Below are positions 47,243-54,993 of a stretch of 64,000 nt of DNA, piece by piece. The DNA lies in NCBI RefSeq assembly GCF_022447245.1, contig NZ_JAKVBC010000002.1, forward strand, positions 1 through 64,000, written 5' to 3'. This DNA is from Kordia sp. GTDB lineage: Bacteria > Bacteroidota > Bacteroidia > Flavobacteriales > Flavobacteriaceae. The notes below the pieces were generated by a model that ran no database searches, had not been told where the DNA came from, and was given only the letters and a program-made list of their open reading frames with translations. Position 1 is the stretch's first letter; every line of letters begins with the position of its first letter. Position numbers and translations under genes: made by a program.

Positions 47243-47857
47243 TTAGGAATGCAGTCCACATTCTCGGTTCGCTAATACTTTTGTAGGATCGAAATATTTG
47301 AATTCATTTGGAATTTGATGTGTTTCTAAATAACTATCCAATTCAGCATCAGACCAATGATAAAAAGGGCTTATTTTTAAAACTCCATCTTTTCCTTGTG
47401 ATACAATATCAATAGAATCTCTAAATACAGTTTGCCCTTTTCTAAGATTGGTAAACCAAATTGTTGGCTTGTGAAAATCCATTGCACGTTTGAAAGGTTC
47501 TAACTTTACTTGTTCTGTAAAAAGTTTATGTTTTTCATCATCTACATCTGGAATTCCTAAGACAATATCTCTATGCGCCGTTGTTTGTTTTGGCACGTAT
47601 AAATCCACTTTTAGTTTTAATAATTGTATTAAATCTTCTGCATGTCGGTAGGTGTTTGGTGTATTGTATCCTGTATCGCACCATATGACATCAATTGATG
47701 GTTTTACTTGTGTACAAACATGCAAAATGGCACCTTCGTACGGTCTGAAATTTGTTGTTACAACCGACTTTCCTCCTTGTGCAATTGCCCATAAGACAAT
47801 CTCTTCTGGAGATTTACCGTTTAATTCGTTGTTAATTTGTGTTATATCTAAACTCAT
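47243..47857 (-). CDS. cysH: Phosphoadenylyl-sulfate reductase
   Basis: 204 residues. A PP-loop-like N-terminus and the C-terminal active-site motif RECGLHS are seen. It lacks the CC/CxxC pairs that bind the [4Fe-4S] cluster in APS reductases, so by sequence it is of the PAPS type. That would need an APS kinase, which is not visible here. Product: sulfite, passed to the reductase downstream. Confidence 0.88.
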   Translation of the reverse strand: MSLDITQINNELNGKSPEEIVLWAIAQGGKSVVTTNFRPYEGAILHVCTQVKPSIDVIWCDTGYNTPNTYRHAEDLIQLLKLKVDLYVPKQTTAHRDIVLGIPDVDDEKHKLFTEQVKLEPFKRAMDFHKPTIWFTNLRKGQTVFRDSIDIVSQGKDGVLKISPFYHWSDAELDSYLETHQIPNEFKYFDPTKVLANRECGLHS

Positions 47858-47858
47858 T

Positions 47859-48110
47859 TTATTTGCCCCATTTTATAATGTTCCACAATCGTTCGTGAAA
47901 AAAGTATAAGATCATTTTTGTAATCATTTCTATGGATCCTATGGTAAATGCCATTTCCAAAGTTCCTGTAACCAACCAAGAGATCAGAATTGTATCTAAT
48001 GTTCCTACGATTCTCCAACTGATTGATTTTAAAAAACTTCGCAACGGTTTTTCAGAACTGATATCGGTTCTGTAATCACTTTTGTTTCTAATTATTTGAT
48101 TTAAAATCAT
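47859..48110 (-). CDS. DUF2061 small membrane protein
   Basis: 83 residues with two hydrophobic helices (about 32-50 and 58-72) around the motif RSFLKSISWRIVGTLDT, the hallmark of DUF2061. It ends 1 nt before cysH. In flavobacteria this gene is regularly the first of the cysHDN block. Function is unknown; a role in sulfate or sulfite transport is a guess from position. Confidence 0.8.
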   Translation of the reverse strand: MILNQIIRNKSDYRTDISSEKPLRSFLKSISWRIVGTLDTILISWLVTGTLEMAFTIGSIEMITKMILYFFHERLWNIIKWGK

Positions 48111-48160
48111 TTCAATTCAATTATAATACTATTATCCTATAGACTTACTAGATTATTTAG

Positions 48161-48168
48161 CAAATGTA
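48161..48168 (-). promoter_or_regulatory. Putative internal promoter for DUF2061-cysHDN
   Basis: The minus strand reads TACATTTG, an exact TAnnTTTG -7 box, about 50 nt before the DUF2061 start. The -33 part is weak. It would let the sulfate activation genes be transcribed without metYX. Confidence 0.45.
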
Positions 48169-48242
48169 TTTCTTTTTTTTAAGTAAGAGATACATTTTTT
48201 AGTTAAAAAGTGTTACAGTGATAAAATTTCAGACCTAAATTG

Positions 48243-49412
48243 TTAGTTACCTAAAGCTTGATTCAAATCTTCAATGATATCATTTACATTTTCGAGTCCA
48301 ACCGACACACGAATGAGTCCGTCAGTGATGCTTGTTTCCAAACGATCTTCCACAGACAGTTTACTATGCGTCGTAGATGCTGGATGCGTTACAATAGTGC
48401 GCGTATCACCTAAATTTGCTGATAAAGAACAGAGTTTTATAGTGTTTAAAAATGTTCTTCCGGCATCAACGCCACCTTTTACTTCAAACGAAACTACATT
48501 TCCTCCAAGCTTCATCTGTTTTTTAGCTGTTTCATATTGCGGATGCGATGGCAGAAACGGATATTTTACCCAATTTACTTTTGGATGTTTTTCCAAGAAT
48601 TCTGCTACTTTAAATGCATTTTAGCAATGACGTTCTACACGTACTACCAACGTTTCCAAACTTTTTGATAAAACCCACGCATTGAATGGCGATAAGGCTG
48701 GTCCTGTATTTCTAGAAAACAGATAGATTTCACGAATCAAATCGGCACGACCAACAGTGACACCTCCTAATACACGTCCTTGTCCATCAATCAATTTGGT
48801 AGCAGAATGGATGACCAAATCAGCTCCAAATTGTATTGGATTTTGTAAATAAGGCGTTGCAAAACAGTTGTCTACTATAAAGATAAGATTGTGTTTTTTG
48901 GCAATGTCTCCTAATACTTGTAAATCTAAAATATCAACCGCAGGATTCGTAGGTGATTCTGCATATAACACTTTTGTATTTGGTTGTATCAATGCTTCTA
49001 TTTTATCAACTTCATTGACTTTGAAATAGCTTGTTTCAATATTCCATTTCGGCAGAAATTTGGTAAATAAGCTATTGGTAGAACCAAATATGGATCGAGA
49101 AGACACAATATGATCGCCACTGTTGAGCAAAGCTGCAAAAGTTGAAAATACTGCAGACATTCCGGTTGCAAAGGCATAGCCATCTTCCGCGCCTTCCAAT
49201 TTGCAGATTTTTGATACAAATTCGGAAGTGTTTGGATTGGTAAATCGGCTATAAATGTTACGCTTTTTTTCTTCCGCGAAGGAAGAGCGCATATCTTCCG
49301 CATCTTCAAATACAAAACTTGACGTTAGGTATAACGGATTGGAATGTTCTAAGAAAGCAGTACGTTCGATTTGTGTTCGAATCGCTTGTGTTTCTATATA
49401 TTGTGAATTCAT
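48243..49412 (-). pseudogene. metZ: Cys/Met metabolism PLP enzyme (MetZ-like sulfhydrylase), interrupted by in-frame TAA
   Basis: The frame from 49412 spans 389 codons, the right size for O-succinylhomoserine sulfhydrylase. The PLP lysine is in IHSATKLIDGQGR. After VRVERHC a TAA (48623-48621) interrupts, where related proteins read Glu in RHCENA (GAA to TAA is one base). The frame then continues cleanly (NAFKVAEFLEKHPKVNWVKY ... SVGLENVNDIIEDL). The truncated product would lack the C-terminal domain. The intact metY upstream could cover the function. Confidence 0.8.
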
Positions 49413-49512
49413 TTTTTCTTTTTTGTTGTTTGTTTGTGTAGAGCGCTATGCATCTGTTTGTTAATTTGTTGACTTGTTTATTCGTTATTTTTTAACATAT
49501 AGACTTCATCCA

Positions 49513-51915
49513 TCAAAGCTTTTCCGTTAAACGTAAAATATCTCCAAAAACTCCTCTTGCCGTTACGGCTGCTCCTGCTCCTGCTCCTTGAATTACTAAC
49601 GGCTGTTCTTTGTAGGCTTCTGTATAGATTTCGAAAATAGAATCGGATCCTTTTATTTGTCCCAAAGCACTATTGCTTGGAACTGAAATTAGTTTAACTT
49701 CTAGGATTCCCGTTTCCGTTGACAAATCGCCTACATAACGCAATACATGATCTTTTTGCTGGTTGGCTTTGATGAGTTTGTAGGTTTGATCTAAGTCTGT
49801 GACATTTTTGTTGAACTGCTGTAAACTGATCGCCTGTAAATGTGCTGGCAATAGGTTTTGAATTGTGATGTCTGAGAATTCTTTGCGTAACTCTAATTCT
49901 CTGGCAAGGATTAACAATTTACGCGCCACATCATTTCCAGATAAATCTTCACGTGCATCTGGTTCTGTGTATCCTTTTTCTCCAGCTTGTTGTAAAACTG
50001 TGCTAAACTCCACATCTTCCACAGAAAACGTATTGAATATATAACTTAATGAACCTGAAAATACACCGCGAATTTTATTGATTTTCTCTCCGGATTTGTG
50101 CAATAATTTTATTGTATCAATTAATGGCAATCCAGCTCCTACATTGGTTTCGTACAAATAATTTTTCTGATGCTTTTTCAGTTCTGTTCGCAACGTATCA
50201 TAAAATGAGTACTCAACTGTGTTTGCAATCTTGTTTGCCGAAACCAAATCGAAGCCATTATTAACTAAACTTATATAATTATGTATAAAATCTTTGCTGG
50301 CAGTAGTATCAACCGCAATTAAATTTTCTAAGTGATGATTTTTTGCATAATCGATGATTTGCTGTAATGTATATGCCACTTTTTCTTTTGGAAATGTTTC
50401 TTTCCAGTCATCAGAAATACCATTTTTGTCTAAATATACATGTTGTGAATCCGCAACTGCGAACACATTTAGTCGGATGTTATTTTTGTCTAATATGTCT
50501 TTTTTGCTTTGTATAATTTGATCGAGCAATGTGCCTCCAACCAAACCTTTACCAAAGACTGCGATGTTTATTTTTTTAGAAACTCCGAAAATTTGTCCGT
50601 GAATTACATTGATAGCTTTGTGCAATTCTGATTCTTTTACCACTACACTCACATTTTTTCCTGAAACTGTATTATTGAATAGAATCGGAATAATTTGATT
50701 TTTGATCAATGCATTATATGGCTTGTGGAATTCACTCAAATCTTGCCCAATAATTGAAATAACCGTAACATCATCAATCACTGAAATTTTGTTTACATCT
50801 TTGGTGTAGAAATCATTTTCAAATTCTCTTTCCAGTGCTATAATCGCTTCAGAAGCTTTTTCTGCATCTATAACCAAACCAATTCCTCGTTCAGAAGAAC
50901 CCTGAGAAATGATGCTTACGTTGATATCAATTTCACTTAGCGTTTTAAATATTCGGGCATCTACACCTACTCTTCCCAATAAACCTCTTCCTTCTAAATT
51001 AATCAACGCCACATTGTCTAAGACAGAGATTGACTTGATCCCTTTTGACTTGGTTTTTTGCTTAATAATGGTTCCTTCATCATTCGTATTGAATGTATTC
51101 AGTATTCGAAGCGGAATATTTTTTTCAATTAATGGAACAATCGTTTTTGCATGTAGAATGTTAGCGCCAAAGTTTGCCAATTCGTTTGCTTCGTTGAACG
51201 ATAGTTCTTCAATTTTTCGCGCATCAGCCACTAAATCGGGATTGGCAGTAAAAATTCCATCTACATGAGTGTAATTTTGCAATTCTTCTGCATCTAAAAA
51301 ATTCGCCAATAAAGCTGCCGTATAATTGCTTCCATTTCTGCCCAAAGTCGTCGTTTCATTATTTTGGTTAGAACCGATAAAACCTGTTACGATGTTTACC
51401 GTAGTTCCGTTGTACGACTTGAAATGATTGATTATATTTTTTCTTGAGATGACATCTAACGGACGTGCATTTCCAAAAGAATCGTCGGTTTTTATTAAGT
51501 TTCTTGTATCCGTAAAATGTGCATTTACACCTTCTTTTTTAAGCAAACTAGTTACTAACTTTGCAGAAATCAATTCTCCTTGTGATACAATTTGATCCTT
51601 TATTTTCTCACTGTAATCACCTAATAAAGAAACTCCTTGAAATAAGTTTTCGAGCGTTGTGAATTCTTCTGTAAAATCTAACGAACGGTCTATTTGACTC
51701 TGATAGGCTTTGAATGCCATTAATTGTTCGTGATATGATTCTTTATTGATTGCTTTCTCTAACATTTCCAATAATTCGTCTGTAGCATTTCCGCGTGCAG
51801 ACAATACAACAGCAATGTTTTCTTGTTGTGTTGCTTTTTCTTTTATGATTTGAATCGTCTTTTTGATTCCTTTCCCGTTAGCGAGAGATTTCCCTCCAAA
51901 TTTTAAAATCTTCAT
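49513..51915 (-). CDS. thrA: Bifunctional aspartate kinase / homoserine dehydrogenase
   Basis: 800 residues. The aspartokinase part (about 1-300) begins MKILKFGGKSLANG, with Lys where most have Thr in KFGGTS. Two ACT-like regulatory domains follow (about 300-450), then homoserine dehydrogenase (about 460-800; NIAVFGKGLVGGTLL, GVFSGSLSYIFNTF, GYTEPDAREDLSGNDVARK). It supplies homoserine to MetX, encoded 12 nt upstream, so this copy is dedicated to methionine by context. Confidence 0.93.
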   Translation of the reverse strand: MKILKFGGKSLANGKGIKKTIQIIKEKATQQENIAVVLSARGNATDELLEMLEKAINKESYHEQLMAFKAYQSQIDRSLDFTEEFTTLENLFQGVSLLGDYSEKIKDQIVSQGELISAKLVTSLLKKEGVNAHFTDTRNLIKTDDSFGNARPLDVISRKNIINHFKSYNGTTVNIVTGFIGSNQNNETTTLGRNGSNYTAALLANFLDAEELQNYTHVDGIFTANPDLVADARKIEELSFNEANELANFGANILHAKTIVPLIEKNIPLRILNTFNTNDEGTIIKQKTKSKGIKSISVLDNVALINLEGRGLLGRVGVDARIFKTLSEIDINVSIISQGSSERGIGLVIDAEKASEAIIALEREFENDFYTKDVNKISVIDDVTVISIIGQDLSEFHKPYNALIKNQIIPILFNNTVSGKNVSVVVKESELHKAINVIHGQIFGVSKKINIAVFGKGLVGGTLLDQIIQSKKDILDKNNIRLNVFAVADSQHVYLDKNGISDDWKETFPKEKVAYTLQQIIDYAKNHHLENLIAVDTTASKDFIHNYISLVNNGFDLVSANKIANTVEYSFYDTLRTELKKHQKNYLYETNVGAGLPLIDTIKLLHKSGEKINKIRGVFSGSLSYIFNTFSVEDVEFSTVLQQAGEKGYTEPDAREDLSGNDVARKLLILARELELRKEFSDITIQNLLPAHLQAISLQQFNKNVTDLDQTYKLIKANQQKDHVLRYVGDLSTETGILEVKLISVPSNSALGQIKGSDSIFEIYTEAYKEQPLVIQGAGAGAAVTARGVFGDILRLTEKL

Positions 51916-51927
51916 AGCATTATGTTG

Positions 51928-52905
51928 TTATATGGATGATTTTTGAACTTGAAATATGTTTCTTAGCAATAGACTTAATTGCCCATATTCTATTAAAAAT
52001 GCATCGTGTCCGTGAATGGACTGAATTTCGTCGTGATATACGTTTTCTTTGACACGTTTTAATCGTCTGAAGGTTTCTATATCTTCATCAGGTGAAAAAA
52101 AGATGTCACTGTTAATACTTATAATGTGAATGTTTCCAGTAATTTTTGAAGCTACTGCTTCTAAAGTTTCTCTTCCTCTAGTAATATCAATGGTTTTTAA
52201 TAATTGATTCATCAGTTTATATGCTGCCAATTGATAGCGTTCTTGCAATTTTTTTCCGTGATGTACTAACCAACTTTCTACATTGAACAATTCTTTTTCT
52301 TTGTGTTTTGTTCGTTGAAATTTTACTTTAAAAGAGAAAGGCGTTCTGTAGCATAACATGGCATGAATGCGTGCATCTTCAATTGGATTTCTCGAATTTT
52401 CCAGAATACGTTCTTGCAAAAAACAGTTTGCAATTAACCAATCGGTAGATTTCCAATCGGAAGCAATCGGAATTAAGTTTTGAATCAAATTTGGTTCTAA
52501 AACTGCCATTTCCCAAGCAATTCCGCCTCCTAATGATCCTCCAATTGCGGCAAAAAGTGTGGTGATATTTAAATTTTCCAAACCTCGAATAAAGATTTTT
52601 GCAATATCTCTTGCCACAAAATCTTTATAAAACTCAATCAAACCTGTTTCTTCTGAATAACCATTGCCAGGAATGTCAAAGCTTAAAATTTTAAATTCGT
52701 TAGTATCAATACATTTTCCTTTGCCAATCAAACTATTCCACCAACCATTTTCACCTGTAACTTCTGAGTTTCCTGTCAACGCATGATTTACCAATACAAT
52801 CGGCGCATCTGCACTATCCGAACCAACCAACTGATAACTCAACTTTAAGTTTGGATAGTACGCACCGCTTTCGGTAAAGAAGTCTGAAATGCTGATATGT
52901 GTCAT
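51928..52905 (-). CDS. metX: Homoserine O-acetyltransferase family protein
   Basis: 325 residues from the ATG at 52905. It is an alpha/beta hydrolase fold with LVNHALTGNSEV, the nucleophile elbow AIGGSLGGGIAWEM, an Asp in SDIFFSPDED and the catalytic His in IHGHDAFLIEY. It activates homoserine by acylation; acyl choice (acetyl or succinyl) cannot be read by eye. Operon: metY, metX, thrA in order. Confidence 0.9.
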   Translation of the reverse strand: MTHISISDFFTESGAYYPNLKLSYQLVGSDSADAPIVLVNHALTGNSEVTGENGWWNSLIGKGKCIDTNEFKILSFDIPGNGYSEETGLIEFYKDFVARDIAKIFIRGLENLNITTLFAAIGGSLGGGIAWEMAVLEPNLIQNLIPIASDWKSTDWLIANCFLQERILENSRNPIEDARIHAMLCYRTPFSFKVKFQRTKHKEKELFNVESWLVHHGKKLQERYQLAAYKLMNQLLKTIDITRGRETLEAVASKITGNIHIISINSDIFFSPDEDIETFRRLKRVKENVYHDEIQSIHGHDAFLIEYGQLSLLLRNIFQVQKSSI

Positions 52906-52927
52906 TTTCTGTCTCAAAATAGCTTCT

Positions 52928-54223
52928 TTATGATGCTGGAATTCCTGCAGTTATTTTGTCAAATACCGTTTGTAAATCTGTTTTCAAATCTTCAACATTT
53001 TCCAATCCTACCGACAAACGAATTAGATCTTGTGTTACACCTGTTGATGCTTGTTGTGCTTCCGTCAATTGCTGATGCGTTGTACTTGCTGGATGAATGA
53101 TGAGTGATTTTGTATCTCCAATATTTGCTAAAAGTGAGAATACTTTTGTTTCATCTGCAATGCGTTTTGCGGCTTCATAACCTGCTTTGATTCCGAAAGT
53201 TACAATTCCACTTTGCCCTTTTGGTAAGTATTTTTCAGCCAATGCTTTGTAATTGCTAGTTTCTAATCCTGGATAATTTACCCAAGCTACAGCTTCTTGT
53301 GTTTGTAACCACGTTGCGAGTTCTAGTGCATTTTCACTGTGTTGTTTGATTCGAATTGGCAGTGTTTCTAATCCTTGAATGATTTGAAATGCATTGAATG
53401 GACTTAACGCTGAACCAAAATCACGCAATCCTTCGATACGAACTTTAGCTATGAACGCCGCTTCTTTTAAAGCTTCGCTGTATATTAATCCGTGGTATCC
53501 TGCAGATGGTTCTGTAAATTCTGGAAACTTTCCGTTGGTCCAGTCAAATGTTCCTGCATCAATGATAGCACCACCTAAGGCTGTTCCGTTTCCGTTAATG
53601 TATTTTGTGAGTGAATGAATGACAATATTTGCACCGTGTTTGATAGGATTCAATAAGTAAGGAGTGGCAATCGTATTGTCGACGATGAGTGGAATTTTGT
53701 TTGCTTGTGCTTGTGCTGAAATCGCTTCAATGTCTAGTACATCTAATTTTGGATTTCCTAGTGACTCAATGAAAACGGCTCTTGTGTTTTCTTGTACTGC
53801 ATCAGTGAAACCGTTTGCTTCCGCTGGATCAACAAATGTTGTTGTAATTCCGAGTCTTGGTAAAGTTACATTTAGTAAGTTATACGTTCCTCCATACAGA
53901 CTATTAGAAGCTACAATATGATCGCCTGCTCGTAATAACGTTAGCAATGTTGTTGCTATTGCTGAAGTTCCTGAAGCGGTTACTACTGCTGCAATTCCTC
54001 CTTCCAAATCAGCCAATCGTTGTTCTAAAATATCATTCGTTGGATTATTAATTCTTGTGTAAATATTGCCTGGTTCTGCTAAGGCAAATAAGTTAGACGC
54101 ATGATCAGAATTATTAAATACATACGCTGTTGATTGATAAATTGGCACTGCTCTTGTCCCCCCATTTTGGGTAGTTTCGTGTCCTGAATGTAAAGCTTTT
54201 GTTGCGAATTGTTGTGTACTCAT
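52928..54223 (-). CDS. metY: O-acetylhomoserine sulfhydrylase
   Basis: 431 residues, the longer MetY type. PLP-binding features: VTASGTSAIATTLL, IVDNTIATPYL and the lysine in IHSLTKYINGNG. It forms homocysteine from O-acetylhomoserine and sulfide, so joining the sulfate assimilation genes downstream with methionine synthesis. First structural gene after two tandem leader peptide-terminator modules. Confidence 0.93.
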   Translation of the reverse strand: MSTQQFATKALHSGHETTQNGGTRAVPIYQSTAYVFNNSDHASNLFALAEPGNIYTRINNPTNDILEQRLADLEGGIAAVVTASGTSAIATTLLTLLRAGDHIVASNSLYGGTYNLLNVTLPRLGITTTFVDPAEANGFTDAVQENTRAVFIESLGNPKLDVLDIEAISAQAQANKIPLIVDNTIATPYLLNPIKHGANIVIHSLTKYINGNGTALGGAIIDAGTFDWTNGKFPEFTEPSAGYHGLIYSEALKEAAFIAKVRIEGLRDFGSALSPFNAFQIIQGLETLPIRIKQHSENALELATWLQTQEAVAWVNYPGLETSNYKALAEKYLPKGQSGIVTFGIKAGYEAAKRIADETKVFSLLANIGDTKSLIIHPASTTHQQLTEAQQASTGVTQDLIRLSVGLENVEDLKTDLQTVFDKITAGIPAS

Positions 54224-54326
54224 TTTTTTGGTTTTTATGTGTTTGTGTTTGTTATTTCGTTAATCTGTTGATTCGTTTTTTGTATATGTTTTTTTGTGAA
54301 TTCGTGAGTTTGATTTGTCAACCAAT

Positions 54327-54370
54327 AAAAAAAGGCCCTTTTGGATATCTATTACCAAAAGGACCTTTTT
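54327..54370 (-). terminator. Second attenuator terminator before metY
   Basis: On the minus strand AAAAGGTCCTTTTGG pairs with CCAAAAGGGCCTTTT; the single non-Watson-Crick position is a U-G pair only when read on this strand. T7 follows. It starts 19 nt after the leader peptide stop and ends about 100 nt before metY. Confidence 0.85.
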
Positions 54371-54388
54371 TATAAAGTGATAAATGGG

Positions 54389-54514
54389 TTAGTATTTATC
54401 TGGAACTTTTCGATAATAGCAAGCTTGACTACAGCACATCATGCACATAGCCATCATACAACAACAAATTGTCATTGTCATTTCGATTGCTACTATTTGA
54501 AAAATTTTACTCAT
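54389..54514 (-). CDS. Met/Cys-rich leader peptide 2 of the met/cys cluster
   Basis: 41 codons plus TAA. It begins MSKIFQIVAIEMTMT, then residues 16-32 read ICCCMMAMCMMCCSQAC. In all eight Met and seven Cys. It lies between two terminators upstream of metY and matches the amino acids the cluster makes. By analogy with known attenuation leaders, stalling at these codons would favour read-through. A small Cys-rich metal-binding protein is the alternative, but its place and the following terminator argue against it. Confidence 0.78.
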   Translation of the reverse strand: MSKIFQIVAIEMTMTICCCMMAMCMMCCSQACYYRKVPDKY

Positions 54515-54551
54515 TGGTTTTTGAAAAAAATTAACTTAAAATATAATCATG

Positions 54552-54579
54552 AAAAAAGCCTCTGCAATTGCAGAGGCTT
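54552..54579 (-). terminator. First attenuator terminator of the met/cys cluster
   Basis: AAGCCTCTGCAA/TTGCAGAGGCTT is a perfect 24-bp palindrome followed by T6 on the minus strand. It begins 29 nt after the stop of leader peptide 1. Confidence 0.88.
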
Positions 54580-54608
54580 AATATTATTGAATGCTTTCTT
54601 ATAGTTAG

Positions 54609-54686
54609 CTAAATACAATAGTTGTCCTCTGCGGCATTTCTGCTACACATCATACAACACATCATACTTGAAACTTTAATAAACAT
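54609..54686 (-). CDS. Met/Cys-rich leader peptide 1 of the met/cys cluster
   Basis: 25 codons plus TAG. It begins MFIKVSSMMCCMMCSRNAAE and ends DNYCI, with five Met and four Cys. It is the first ORF of the transcript, about 13 nt after the expected transcription start, and is followed by a strong terminator. Two leader-terminator modules in series should give a tighter gate than one; this is inference. Confidence 0.78.
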   Translation of the reverse strand: MFIKVSSMMCCMMCSRNAAEDNYCI

Positions 54687-54705
54687 ATTTCGTTTTTGTT
54701 TGGTA

Positions 54706-54738
54706 CAAAGGTAAAGTCATAATTATTTAATTTCCAAA
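54706..54738 (-). promoter_or_regulatory. Promoter of the met/cys cluster
   Basis: On the minus strand TTTGG (54738-54734) and TACCTTTG (54713-54706) match the Bacteroidota -33/-7 consensus TTTG/TAnnTTTG with about 20-21 nt between. The start would be near 54699, just before leader peptide 1. Confidence 0.65.
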
Positions 54739-54804
54739 TGTTTTTTAAAATAAATCATTTTTAACAGTTTTTCACACTTCCTATAAAATTCTATTTTTTG
54801 TTGC

Positions 54805-54833
54805 TTGTATGTAATCATATTTTTATACATTTG
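54805..54833 (+). promoter_or_regulatory. Promoter of metK
   Basis: TTG (54805-54807), 18 nt spacer, then TACATTTG (54826-54833), an exact TAnnTTTG box. It runs divergently from the met/cys cluster promoter about 70 bp away. The start should be near 54840, at the 5' end of the riboswitch-like fold. Confidence 0.6.
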
Positions 54834-54837
54834 CACC

Positions 54838-54918
54838 TGTTTTGAGGAAAAATTTGAACTGATTGCAACCTCAATTCTTGAATTTATCAAGGAATTAAAA
54901 AATGCTAAAGCAGTAATT
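54838..54918 (+). ncRNA. SAM-II-like pseudoknot riboswitch candidate upstream of metK
   Basis: TTGAGG (54842-54847) pairs with CCTCAA (54869-54874) to form P1. Its loop contains ACTGATTGCAA. The ACTG there (54858-54861) can pair with CAGT (54911-54914), right after the segment AATGCTAAAG, which resembles the SAM-II 3' consensus GCUAAAG. Between them an extra hairpin AATTCTTG/CAAGGAATT fits the long-loop variants of SAM-II that I recall from Bacteroidota. The gene downstream makes SAM, so feedback control is logical. Covariation was not tested. Confidence 0.55.
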
Positions 54919-54993
54919 TTCTGCTCCTTTAGACGACAAAGCAATCTCTTTTTATTTTTCTTATCATTTATAATTTTTAAAAGAAGATTTATT

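Noticed and set aside
54389-54514. Small metallothionein-like or metal-binding protein
   Set aside because: Cys are in runs mixed with Met, position is between terminators upstream of metY, and a second unrelated Met/Cys-rich ORF precedes it.
54805-54993. N-terminal extension of MetK by 63 residues
   Set aside because: The family begins at the [17 protein letters not shown] segment; the upstream region includes the promoter and RNA leader.
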